A stretch of DNA of 64,000 bases, taken from assembly GCF_040719145.1 (NCBI RefSeq), contig NZ_JBFDUZ010000002.1, positions 310,001 to 374,000 of the forward strand, in the 5' to 3' direction. Of the stretch, positions 8,332-16,884 are shown one piece after another (within the stretch, counting starts at the first letter, position 1; every line of letters starts with the position of its first letter). A program made the translations under genes and the position numbers. The notes below the pieces were generated by a model, which saw nothing but the letters and a program-made list of their open reading frames with translations, was not told where the DNA came from and did no database searches. The DNA comes from Paenibacillus sp. JQZ6Y-1 (GTDB lineage: Bacteria; Bacillota; Bacilli; Paenibacillales; Paenibacillaceae).

Positions 8332-9414
8332 ATGAACATGACATGGAGATGGTATGGCGAAGGCAATGACAATATTACACTGGATCATATCCGTCAGATT
8401 CCGGGGGTGATGGGAATTGTTTGGTCGCTGCATGATAAGGTAGCGGGCGAGGAGTGGGAGTTAGAGCGCATTCAGGAGGTGGCAAACCAGATTACAGAGA
8501 AGGGATTCAGTACCGCTGTCGTCGAGAGTGTGAACGTACACGATGATATTAAGATTGGACGACCGACGCGCGATCGATATATCGACATCTACATAGACAC
8601 CATTCGTAAATTGGCGACGGTTGGGGTCAAGGTGATCTGTTACAACTTCATGCCGATATTCGATTGGACGCGTACCGAGCTGTACAAGGAATTGCCGGAC
8701 GGATCGAATGCACTCTTTTATGAAAAGGCGGCGATTACCGACAATCCACGTCAGATGGTGGATCGCATTCTGCAAGGTGCAGGTAAATTTACGATGCCGG
8801 GCTGGGAACCAGAACGGCTGGCAAAGCTGGATGAACTATTTGCCGCGTATGCCGATGTAGATGAGGAAAAGCTGTTCGATAATCTGAAATATTTTTTGGA
8901 GCGTATTATACCAGTGTGCGAAGAAGTAGATATTAAAATGGCGATTCATCCCGACGATCCGGCGTGGCCGATCTTTGGCTTACCGCGCATCATCCGCAGT
9001 CGGGATACGATTCGTCGTTTGCTAGATATGGTGGACAGTCCGTATAATGGGCTGACGTTCTGTACGGGTTCGCTGGGGACCAACCCGGATAATGATCTGC
9101 CCGCGATGATTCGCGAGTTTCATGACCGTATTTATTTTGCGCATATCCGTAATGTGAAGGTATTCGATAATGGTGATTTTATTGAAGTATCCCATCGTGG
9201 AAAAGACGGCAGTGTCGATATAGCAGAGGTTGTCAAAGCGTATCATGAGAACGGTTACAACGGATATGTACGACCGGATCATGGTCGTCATCTGTGGGGC
9301 GAGGAGCAGAACTGTCGTCCGGGGTATGGATTGTATGACCGAGCACTAGGCATTATGTATTTGCTTGGCGTATGGGACAGTCTGGATCATGTAGCTTTGG
9401 CTGCGAAGACATAA
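8332..9414 (+). CDS. uxuA: Mannonate dehydratase
   Basis: Dehydrates D-mannonate to 2-keto-3-deoxy-D-gluconate in hexuronate breakdown. The 360-residue length is normal. Conserved family stretches are MTWRWYG at the start, GIVWSLHD, VICYNFMPIFDWTRT, the metal-site region MAIHPDDPAWPIFGLPRI, TFCTGSLGTNPDND, HIRNVK and YVRPDHGRHLWGE. His and Asp residues in these bind the divalent metal. The ATG at 8332 follows GAGGAGG; a second ATG two codons later is less likely. It stands alone, without the usual uxaC, uxaB or kdg genes beside it, so the rest of the pathway must lie elsewhere. Confidence 0.95.
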   Translation: MNMTWRWYGEGNDNITLDHIRQIPGVMGIVWSLHDKVAGEEWELERIQEVANQITEKGFSTAVVESVNVHDDIKIGRPTRDRYIDIYIDTIRKLATVGVKVICYNFMPIFDWTRTELYKELPDGSNALFYEKAAITDNPRQMVDRILQGAGKFTMPGWEPERLAKLDELFAAYADVDEEKLFDNLKYFLERIIPVCEEVDIKMAIHPDDPAWPIFGLPRIIRSRDTIRRLLDMVDSPYNGLTFCTGSLGTNPDNDLPAMIREFHDRIYFAHIRNVKVFDNGDFIEVSHRGKDGSVDIAEVVKAYHENGYNGYVRPDHGRHLWGEEQNCRPGYGLYDRALGIMYLLGVWDSLDHVALAAKT

Positions 9415-9453
9415 TCGTGACTATTGCAATGAATAACTTCAAATAATAAAGAT

Positions 9454-9502
9454 ACAGCCAGCAGGGAAGGTCACTTCTACATGATCTCTGCTGGCTGTCT
9501 CT
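9454..9502 (+). terminator. Terminator/hairpin after uxuA
   Basis: ACAGCCAGCAG (9454-9464) pairs perfectly with CTGCTGGCTGT (9488-9498) over a 23-base loop. The tail is only moderately T-rich. It separates the convergent uxuA and dehydrogenase genes. Confidence 0.65.
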
Positions 9503-9563
9503 TGTGATTGTGCCTATAAGTTGATAGACAAAACCTATAAATTAATCCTCATCAAACATCCCA

Positions 9564-10520
9564 TTATACTGTAATCTGCACTTGCTCAATTGCGCCACGG
9601 ATTACATCGCAGGAATGGACAAATTGGCGCTGCTCGTCTTCGTCTAGTCGCAATTCGATCAGCTCCTGAATACCGTCACCGCTAATAATAGCTGGTACGC
9701 CTGCACATACATCGTTTTGTCCATATTCTCCATCTAGAATAGCGGACACAGCGATAATCCGATGCTCGTCGTACAGAATGGAGCGAGCGATATGAGCGAG
9801 TGCATTGCCGATACCGAATTGAGTATGACCTTTGCGTAGGAAGATTTCCCAGCCTGCATCACGCGTTTTGAGTGCTACATCATCTAGACTGAGTTCGGGA
9901 AAGCGCTGGGCATGCTGTTCCATAATATGCAGGAGCGGCTTGCCACCGATGGTTACGTGCGACCATGCGACGAATTGGGATTCACCATGCTCGCCAAGAA
10001 CGTATCCATGTACGCTACGTGGATCAATGGAGAACACATCCGATAGAATCGTTTTCAGTCGGGACGAGTCAATCGATGTACCCGTGCCAATGACACGTTC
10101 GCGTGGTAGACCAGAAAATTGCCATGTCAGATATGTGACCACATCAACTGGATTGGCTGCGATGATGAATACACCGTCAAACCCACTTGCCATGATCGGA
10201 TCAACAATCTCCTTGGTAATTATAGCGGCTTCGTGCAATACGGTCATACGATCCTGACCGGGCTTCGGATTGGCTCCTGCGGTAATGATCACGATGTCCA
10301 TATCGCTGCATTGCTCTAGTGTGCCTGCATATACTTTGGTACGGTGTGAGGTAAAGTCCATGCAATGTGACAGGTCAAGCGCCTGAGCCACTGCTTTATC
10401 GTGAGTGCGTCCGACCATCATAATCTCGTCGGCAATCGACTGGTTGATCATGGAATAAGCACAGCCTGCTCCCACCATTCCAACGCCGATAATCGCTACT
10501 TTTCTATTTTTTCTACCCAT
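9564..10520 (-). CDS. L-lactate/malate dehydrogenase-family oxidoreductase, atypical
   Basis: A 318-residue 2-hydroxyacid dehydrogenase of the LDH/MDH superfamily. Present are the Rossmann loop GVGMVGAG, the catalytic-type [15 protein letters not shown] (Asp-x-x-Arg), the active-site loop [12 protein letters not shown] with the proton-relay His, and [16 protein letters not shown]. Two key positions differ from ordinary LDH. The strand-end Asp that selects NAD is replaced ([10 protein letters not shown]), and the substrate loop reads [10 protein letters not shown], with Pro where B. stearothermophilus LDH has Gln102. NADP use or a different 2-oxoacid is therefore possible. The ATG at 10520 follows GGGGGC; an ATG at 10580 with GAGAGG before it is an alternative. 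Confidence 0.8.
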   Translation of the reverse strand: MGRKNRKVAIIGVGMVGAGCAYSMINQSIADEIMMVGRTHDKAVAQALDLSHCMDFTSHRTKVYAGTLEQCSDMDIVIITAGANPKPGQDRMTVLHEAAIITKEIVDPIMASGFDGVFIIAANPVDVVTYLTWQFSGLPRERVIGTGTSIDSSRLKTILSDVFSIDPRSVHGYVLGEHGESQFVAWSHVTIGGKPLLHIMEQHAQRFPELSLDDVALKTRDAGWEIFLRKGHTQFGIGNALAHIARSILYDEHRIIAVSAILDGEYGQNDVCAGVPAIISGDGIQELIELRLDEDEQRQFVHSCDVIRGAIEQVQITV

Positions 10521-10981
10521 CTTGTATAGCCCCCGATCGATGTGAATGAAACGTGCGCAGTCCAACGCCATCGTACTCATCTGGCTACGCCTCTCTCTAA
10601 TAGGACAATTCCATTATGTCAAAATACTTTCCATCTCTGCCATTATACAATCTTTATCGTCCGCTGTAACCGTAAATATGTTATATAAGTTGACTCTTTT
10701 TTGAATGAAAATCGGATTATGGATACCTTTTGTGCATGCGGACGCTTTCATGAGTGCTATCATTACAGATTGGGATTGTAGTAATGTTTACGTTTCTAAG
10801 ATCATAGACGTTTAGCAAAAGCATAGCCCATTGCTGGCGATTTATTCGGCTTGGTGTTTGAATCCAACGTTAGATGTAGCGATTAGGGTCAAAATTGATG
10901 CAAAAACGGGTAATTGTATTGTTGGAAGCACTACGATTTTATCCAAAACAATTCGATTCATGATTCAGGGAGGAATAGAAC
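10521..10981. other. Divergent intergenic region
   Basis: This 461-base region carries the divergent promoters of the dehydrogenase gene and yfmJ. A partial cre-like or dyad sequence, TGTAACCGTAAA, lies near 10667, but it does not complete a catabolite repression site. I see no gene or strong hairpin. Confidence 0.4.
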
Positions 10982-11998
10982 ATGGCAGAACAACAAAATG
11001 AATACATCGCACTTGCCAGTCGGCCGGAAGGCACGCCGCAGCTGGACAATTTTACATTTGAAAAGGAAGAGCTGAACCCGCCGCAAGACGGACAGTTGCT
11101 CATTAAAACGCTATATGTATCGGTCGATCCGTATATGCGTGGACGGATGAAGGATGCCAAGTCGTATTCCGCTCCTTATGCGGTTGGCGAGGTCATCACA
11201 GGCGGCTCGATTGGGAAAGTGCTGCAAAGCAAAGATGATCATTTCCATGAGGGCGATATTGTGGTCGGTGCATGGGGTTGGCAGCGCTATGGCATTATGG
11301 ATGCGAAGGCTTGCCGTAAGGTAGACCCTGAGCTAGCACCGATCTCAACGGCACTCGGCGTACTCGGTATGACTGGATTGACGGCATACTTCGGCACGCT
11401 GCGTATCGGTAATCCACAGCCGGGTGAGACGCTCGTCGTTTCTGGTGCAGGCGGCGCGGTCGGCATGATTGTTGGACAGATTGGGAAAATCAAAGGCGCT
11501 CGCGTGATTGGTATCTCGGGTTCGGACGAGAAAAACCGCTATTTAAAAGAAGAATTAGGCTTTGATGAAGTGATCAATTATAAAACCGATCAGCCGCTTG
11601 ACCAAGCACTGGAAAAGGCTTGTCCTGACGGGATTGATGTGTATTTTGATAATGTAGGTGGAGAGATTACAGACGCGGTCATTCCGCTGTTGAACCGTAA
11701 TGCGCGTATTCCGCTATGCGGTCAGATTTCGCTGTACAATCAGGAGAAGCCGGAACTCGGTCCACGCATCCTGCCAATGCTGCTGACTCGTACGGTACTG
11801 CTGAAGGGCTTCCTTGTCGGCGATTATGCGCATGAACAAGCAGAAGCATTGCAGGAGCTGGGGCAATGGGTACGTGACGGCAAGCTGAAATACAGTGAGA
11901 ATATTGTAGAGGGATTTGAGAAAATACCAGAAGCCTTTATTGGGCTGTTCAGCGGACAGAATCTGGGTAAACAGCTCGTCAAAGTAGCAGAAGAATAA
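10982..11998 (+). CDS. yfmJ: NADPH-dependent medium-chain oxidoreductase (YfmJ-like)
   Basis: A 338-residue zinc-free medium-chain dehydrogenase/reductase related to leukotriene B4 12-hydroxydehydrogenase and CurA. It would reduce alkenal or alkenone double bonds with NADPH. Evidence is VSVDPYMRGRMKDAKSY (about residues 44-60), the Rossmann segment VSGAGGAVGMIVGQIGK (about 150-166), and GIDVYFDNVGGEITDAV. No zinc-ligand Cys cluster is seen. The ATG follows GGGAGGAA. It is monocistronic and followed by a strong terminator. A role in detoxifying reactive carbonyls is inferred from the family. Confidence 0.9.
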   Translation: MAEQQNEYIALASRPEGTPQLDNFTFEKEELNPPQDGQLLIKTLYVSVDPYMRGRMKDAKSYSAPYAVGEVITGGSIGKVLQSKDDHFHEGDIVVGAWGWQRYGIMDAKACRKVDPELAPISTALGVLGMTGLTAYFGTLRIGNPQPGETLVVSGAGGAVGMIVGQIGKIKGARVIGISGSDEKNRYLKEELGFDEVINYKTDQPLDQALEKACPDGIDVYFDNVGGEITDAVIPLLNRNARIPLCGQISLYNQEKPELGPRILPMLLTRTVLLKGFLVGDYAHEQAEALQELGQWVRDGKLKYSENIVEGFEKIPEAFIGLFSGQNLGKQLVKVAEE

Positions 11999-12027
11999 GA
12001 ACTAGGTTAAGCATACAATCGATACAA

Positions 12028-12057
12028 AGCGTCCACGCTCTGTGGGCGCTTCTTTAT
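12028..12057 (+). terminator. Terminator of yfmJ
   Basis: AGCGTCCAC pairs with GTGGGCGCT (one G-T pair) around GCTCT-type loop, followed by a T-rich tail. Confidence 0.8.
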
Positions 12058-12124
12058 TCATATCATGTTCATGTGGATCATCTACACTAACACAGACGAA
12101 GGATTCAACACCCCATATAACCGT

Positions 12125-12215
12125 AAAAAAGCTAAAGCCACCCCAGCTTCGGAAACCATTCGCTGCGGCAACGCAGCCTGTCCCCTTGGTACCGGAGTAC
12201 GGCTTTAGCTTTTTG
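12125..12215. terminator. Bidirectional terminator with a large structured loop
   Basis: AAAAAGCTAAAGCC at the left pairs perfectly with GGCTTTAGCTTTTT at the right, closing a loop of about 60 bases. The loop contains its own stem, GCTGCG-GCAA-CGCAGC. It sits between the convergent yfmJ and CcdC-type genes and has a T-run on each strand. The size and inner folding are unusual for a simple terminator. Confidence 0.7.
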
Positions 12216-12237
12216 GTTTGTCATCAGAAGGAAATGC

Positions 12238-12738
12238 TCACAGCGAAGTGCTAGATTTATGCGCTTCATGCAGCTTGCGATATTTGCGGTACATATCCAG
12301 CCGCCAGTGCAGCAGTGTACCGAAGGCGAGAATAAAGAATACACCCGCCGTTTGCGGAATGCTGATATATTGCTCGATAAAACGGTGCAGCAGCAGCCGG
12401 ATCATCAGCAGACCAAGCAGAATAAAGAGAAAGCTTTTGGAGCGCTGCACGACAATATCGGTGCCGTTATGCTCAAACCGAGTGCCGCGAATCAGCGGAT
12501 AGGAGAACAGCAGCCATCCAGCGAGAAACGCGCCGAGCGCCCATAGCCATGATACGCGAAAATCAGGCACGACAAACATAAAAAATCCGGTGCTCATGCC
12601 GAGCGGCGGAATGAGGATTTTTTTGGCGTTTACGGGTCTGTGATTCGTGCGTGAACGAACGAGAATAGCAGTTAGCGCAATGACAATTAAACCGACAGTG
12701 GAGCCTATTTGTAAAAAGGAGGGACTGAGTTGAAGCAT
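12238..12738 (-). CDS. CcdC-family membrane protein
   Basis: A 166-residue integral membrane protein with about five hydrophobic segments. The stretch KKILIPPLGMSTGFFMFVVP (about residues 39-58) is the hallmark of the CcdC family, named from the B. subtilis ccdA-ccdC cytochrome c biogenesis locus; the family's molecular role is poorly known. The ATG at 12738 is preceded by GGAGAGGGG at a rather long spacing. A TTG at 12762 would overlap that site and is less likely. No ccdA or cytochrome c gene is nearby, so a direct link to cytochrome maturation is not supported by context. Confidence 0.8.
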   Translation of the reverse strand: MLQLSPSFLQIGSTVGLIVIALTAILVRSRTNHRPVNAKKILIPPLGMSTGFFMFVVPDFRVSWLWALGAFLAGWLLFSYPLIRGTRFEHNGTDIVVQRSKSFLFILLGLLMIRLLLHRFIEQYISIPQTAGVFFILAFGTLLHWRLDMYRKYRKLHEAHKSSTSL

Positions 12739-13321
12739 AATGAAGGAAAAACCCCTCTCCAAAGTAAATGAAATGAAGTAAACTACCTGTTCAGTATAGC
12801 ATATCCAGCGTGAAACATGCCTGTTCCCCCATTGTTCAAATTTGTATATTTTTTTAATTCTTTCTTCTTTTTTGTATCCGCTTTAATAATCTGGTGACAT
12901 TATTCGAATTTAGCAGCAATCTCCGTTTATATCTCTCTCCCTATGAAATCTGTTCTCGCCATTTGAACGAATATATACTGCGTCGTTATATGTACAGCAA
13001 GATGAACAAAACGTTCGTTTTTTAACTGTAAAAAGCATTATTTTGCGTGTAGGATTAAGAACGAAGACCTATATTTAAAAAGCACCTTTCTGCCGATAAA
13101 TGGAGCATTAGCGACATCAGGGGTGACCAGTGACCTGCATTCTGGACGGGATTTGTTGGACCGGTACCAGTTTGTGGTAATGATACTGTGTTACGACTTG
13201 AAATAAATACTATTTATTGTTAAAAAATGTTTATAAAAAGGTAAGAGAGACATGCGATGAAGCAAACCAACCCACTCACCGCTCGTGATGATAGCGGCGG
13301 TACAAACAGGAGGATGACTAT
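12739..13321. other. Intergenic region upstream of the phosphorelay cluster
   Basis: 583 bases between divergent genes. It is AT-rich, with a small dyad ACGTTCGT near 13010 and a repeated GTGACC word near 13120-13135. I could not pick a convincing promoter for the cluster, though a weak TTGAAA lies near 13198. No open reading frame is supported. Confidence 0.4.
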
Positions 13322-13699
13322 ATGGCAGCATTTCAGATTTTGATCGCAGAGGATGAGCCGGCTCTGCGCTTTTTGTTGACAGAAACCTTGGAGGATGAAG
13401 GTTATGAGGTAGCGGAGGCGGAAGATGGCGGCATTGCGCGCGATCGTTTGCAGGAGCAGGCGTATGATCTGGTTATTCTCGATTATATGATGCCAGAAGC
13501 GACTGGTATTGAGGTATGTGAGTGGCTGCGTTCCAGCGGTGGGATCAATGCGGACAAGCCCGTTATTTTGCTGACTGCCAAAGCGCAGGAAAAAGACCGC
13601 ATACGTGCTGAGCAGGCGGGCGTGACGCTGTATATGTCCAAGCCGTTTAGCCCATTACAGCTGATGGATGCAGTTGAAGGTTTATTGGAGGGGAATTAA
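13322..13699 (+). CDS. Stand-alone response regulator (single REC domain)
   Basis: A 125-residue CheY-like receiver with no output domain. The acidic pocket AEDE (residues 9-12), phospho-acceptor Asp54 in VILDYMMPEATG, LLTAKAQ with the conserved Thr, and the SKPFSP Lys are all intact, so phosphorylation is expected. It can only act by passing phosphate on or by binding a partner. Its stop codon overlaps the histidine kinase start by one base (TAATG), so the two are co-translated and probably work together. A strong AGGAGG site precedes the ATG. It is the first gene of the six-gene cluster ending at 22964. Confidence 0.92.
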   Translation: MAAFQILIAEDEPALRFLLTETLEDEGYEVAEAEDGGIARDRLQEQAYDLVILDYMMPEATGIEVCEWLRSSGGINADKPVILLTAKAQEKDRIRAEQAGVTLYMSKPFSPLQLMDAVEGLLEGN

Positions 13700-16600
13700 T
13701 GGAGCGGCGCGGCGGATTGGCCCGGCGTGTTACTCGATGGACGATTGTTATTTTTCTCGTATTTGGACTGGTTATTTTTGCGGTGGAGTGGATGTTCAAG
13801 CAGCAGGTGGCACATATTACCGATGAAGTAAATGTACATCTAGATCGTCAAAACCGGCTGCAAACGATCGGGGAAGATTATCGGTCGGCGGTATCGAATT
13901 TCCGCGCTTATCTAGCGTATGACGGAGCGAACTTCTTAGCCTTGGCGCAAAGTGATCGTGACCGTTTTCAAGAAGAACTGGCTCAATATCGCAATGATGC
14001 ACAGGACGATGCGGAGGCGAAAAGCGATCTGGAACAGCTATCTCGTCAGAGTCAGGAGTATTTCAGTTATTTTGCCATCGTGGAAGAATATAAACGCAAC
14101 AATCAGCAGGCAGAAATTGAACGTGTTGCCCAGACGATTACGACGAATCTGGTACGCGGTGTGAATATGCAGCTGAACCAGATTATACAGGGCGAGCGTA
14201 CGGAAGTGAACTCGCTGCTCAAGCAAAGTCAGCAGTTGAATTCAGCGGTGCTGTTTATTCCGTTGGTCTTTATTTTGCTAGGATTGATCGCGGCGCTGCT
14301 GCTCGTTCGGTATCTGCGTCAGGCGATGATCAAGCCTGTAGTGGAACTAGAATCGGCAGTGAAGCGCATCAGCAAGGGAGAATACATTCATGTACCTGAG
14401 CGAGAGCTTGATGATGAGATTGGCAGTCTGATCCAAGGCATTAACTATATGACGAAGCAACTGGAAGATCGTCATCAACAATTGGAAAGCAACCTCAAGC
14501 ATCTGGCAGAGCAAAACGACAAGATGGAATCACAAAATGAAGAAATTCTGCTACAGCAGCATGAGCAGTCGGTCATTTTGGAGAAGCTGACCGAGCGTGA
14601 ACGTCAATTGCAGCTGATTAATACGTATCAGGAGAAGTTGACTGGATATACGCGTATGGGTGATTTTCTGGAAAATAGTCTGCGTGCATTAATGCACGCG
14701 ACTCACCATGATGCGATCATGCTGGTCGTAAAAAATGATGCAGCGGAAGGGCAGAAGTTCCGTATGGTGCACGCCATCGGCTGGCCGCAAGAGCAGGATA
14801 ACATGACCAGTGAGCAGCTGTATGGACCAGCACGCGAAGTCATTGAGGAGCGCAAGCCTACCGTTCGCAGCCGTGCGGTCAATGGTGCGGAGAGAGGAAT
14901 GCACAACGGCAATGAGCGAGCAGATGATCATTATTACCCGCTGTTTGATGAGGAAAGTAAAGTCATCGGCTATTTGCTGTTCACGACCTATGGCAGTCTG
15001 TCCGTGCATATTATGGATCGTTTGCTGACGGAAGGGATGATCAATCAGTTCGGTCTTGCCTATCAAGCACAGCTGGCGGGTGAAGATCGTCGTAAGCAAA
15101 GTGCGCGTCTGGTCGAGCTGAATATCGAGCTGGAAGCCGAGAAGCAGATGATCAAGCAGCAGCGCGATACAATTCAAGAAATTATCGACTCGCTGCATGA
15201 GGGCCTAGTTGTATGCGATCACAACGGTATCGTCTCCTTCTGTAACGATCAGGTAAGCCGTGTACTGCCAGATCTGCGCACAGGGGCTTCGATTACTGCG
15301 TTGAGCGAGTTTTTGGATCGCCAGCATATGGGCAGCTATAAGCTGAGTGAGCAGATTCGTCATGTGATGAACGAACATATGAAAGAGTGGAAGACCCAAT
15401 TTACAATGAGAGCCCGCGATGGTTCGGTTCACTATATGGAGATGTACGCTAACGTCATTACCGGCGCTGATCTGAGTGAGTATCATCTGTTTGTCTTCCG
15501 CGATCGTACAGAGGAAGAACAAGCGAATCAGATGAAAAATGAATTTGTCAGCATCGTATCGCATGAATTGCGTACCCCGCTGGCAAGTATTCTCGGCTTT
15601 GTAGAGATTTTGCTTAATCGCGAAGTCAAACCAGAGAAGTCGAAAAAGTATCTGGATACGATTTATCGCGAAGCCAATCGTCTGTCCAATCTGATCAGCG
15701 ATTTTCTGGATTTGCAGCGGATGGAATCGGGCAAGCAGAGCTATACGATTATTCCGTTCGATCTGCGTACCGTAGTTGCGGATGTAGCTGGACAATGGGA
15801 TGGCAAGCAGGATCATGTCGTTCATATTACATTGCCTGAGTATACTACCCTAGTACGCGCCGATATGGATCGTATTACGCAGGTCATGCACAATCTGATC
15901 AGCAATGCAGTGAAGTATTCGCCGGGCAAGGAATTGGTCGATGTACGTATTCGTGAGCAGGGCGACAACTGGTTAGCAGAGGTACAGGATTACGGTCTTG
16001 GTATTCCAGACGAAGCGAAGGATCAGATGTTTGGCAAGTTTTATCGGGTCGACAATTCCGATCGTCGTCAGATTGGCGGTACAGGATTAGGCTTGGCCAT
16101 TGTGCGCGAGATTGTACGCGATCTGGGCGGAGAGGTATCGTTTGATTCTACGCTCGGTCAAGGCAGTACATTTACCGTAAAATTGCCAAAAATGCACATT
16201 CCGCAACTGGATGAACGCATTGTGGTCATTGAGGATGAGGAAAATCTGGCACGACTGATCGGTGCGACCTTTGAAGAACAGCAGTATGAGATTCTGACCT
16301 TGAACAGTGCGGAAGAAGCACTGCTGGGCTTGGAGACATTACAGAAGCCGCCGCTGCTGTGTATCGTGGATATTCAACTGCAAGGGCCGAAGACAGGCTG
16401 GGATTTTATTACCGTGCTAAAAGCGAAAGAATTGACCCGCCGTGTACCAGTCATCGTCTCGTCTGCATTTGATCAGCCGGGCGATTTTGCCGAAAAGCCG
16501 GATGAGAAATATTTGCAAAAACCATTTACGGTAGAGCGTTTGTTGGAGCTAGGAGTTTCCTTGTTACAGCAAGAGCAGCAGACGTCTGACATGGTTATTA

Positions 16601-16758
16601 CGAGTCGCAGCGAACAAGCGGTACAGGCAGAATTGCAGAAAAATGGTCTTGGTGCCGCTCAGCTGAAAGTCGTAGGCGATGTTATTCGCGTTGAGCTGGT
16701 GAAGGAAGGGAACGACACCGCTGCACTGCCACAACGTGAAGATCCAACACAAGGATAA
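13699..16758 (+). CDS. Membrane hybrid histidine kinase (HAMP-GAF-PAS-HisKA-HATPase-REC)
   Basis: A 1019-residue sensor kinase. Order: membrane segment about 13-32, helical extracytoplasmic region about 33-177 (CHASE3-like in appearance), second membrane segment about 178-202, HAMP, coiled coil, GAF-like domain about 310-470, PAS about 495-600, then HisKA with the H box SHELRTPLASIL (His about 622). The ATPase has NLISNAVKYS, the DYGLGIP G1 box and GGTGLGLAI G2 box. A C-terminal receiver starts near 839 with IEDEENLARL and phospho-acceptor Asp about 891 in CIVDIQLQGP. All catalytic motifs look intact. A further 60-residue tail is unassigned. Its input signal is unknown. Confidence 0.93.
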   Translation: MERRGGLARRVTRWTIVIFLVFGLVIFAVEWMFKQQVAHITDEVNVHLDRQNRLQTIGEDYRSAVSNFRAYLAYDGANFLALAQSDRDRFQEELAQYRNDAQDDAEAKSDLEQLSRQSQEYFSYFAIVEEYKRNNQQAEIERVAQTITTNLVRGVNMQLNQIIQGERTEVNSLLKQSQQLNSAVLFIPLVFILLGLIAALLLVRYLRQAMIKPVVELESAVKRISKGEYIHVPERELDDEIGSLIQGINYMTKQLEDRHQQLESNLKHLAEQNDKMESQNEEILLQQHEQSVILEKLTERERQLQLINTYQEKLTGYTRMGDFLENSLRALMHATHHDAIMLVVKNDAAEGQKFRMVHAIGWPQEQDNMTSEQLYGPAREVIEERKPTVRSRAVNGAERGMHNGNERADDHYYPLFDEESKVIGYLLFTTYGSLSVHIMDRLLTEGMINQFGLAYQAQLAGEDRRKQSARLVELNIELEAEKQMIKQQRDTIQEIIDSLHEGLVVCDHNGIVSFCNDQVSRVLPDLRTGASITALSEFLDRQHMGSYKLSEQIRHVMNEHMKEWKTQFTMRARDGSVHYMEMYANVITGADLSEYHLFVFRDRTEEEQANQMKNEFVSIVSHELRTPLASILGFVEILLNREVKPEKSKKYLDTIYREANRLSNLISDFLDLQRMESGKQSYTIIPFDLRTVVADVAGQWDGKQDHVVHITLPEYTTLVRADMDRITQVMHNLISNAVKYSPGKELVDVRIREQGDNWLAEVQDYGLGIPDEAKDQMFGKFYRVDNSDRRQIGGTGLGLAIVREIVRDLGGEVSFDSTLGQGSTFTVKLPKMHIPQLDERIVVIEDEENLARLIGATFEEQQYEILTLNSAEEALLGLETLQKPPLLCIVDIQLQGPKTGWDFITVLKAKELTRRVPVIVSSAFDQPGDFAEKPDEKYLQKPFTVERLLELGVSLLQQEQQTSDMVITSRSEQAVQAELQKNGLGAAQLKVVGDVIRVELVKEGNDTAALPQREDPTQG

Positions 16759-16884
16759 TTTTAGGCAGACATCAACCATCTGACGATGGAATGGTTAATA
16801 AGTAAGACAAGGATTTTTCCATTTTATTCAAATTAGTGGCTGCGATGCCATCTGGACGATACAACTGCAGCCAGGGAGGGCCGT

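Noticed and set aside
10655-10685. Catabolite repression (cre) site before the dehydrogenase gene
   Set aside because: Only half of the consensus is present and the 3' half does not match.
13020-13180. Cyclic-di-GMP riboswitch before the phosphorelay cluster
   Set aside because: I looked for the GEMM core and tetraloop receptor because of the neighbouring GGDEF fold, but the conserved bases are not present.
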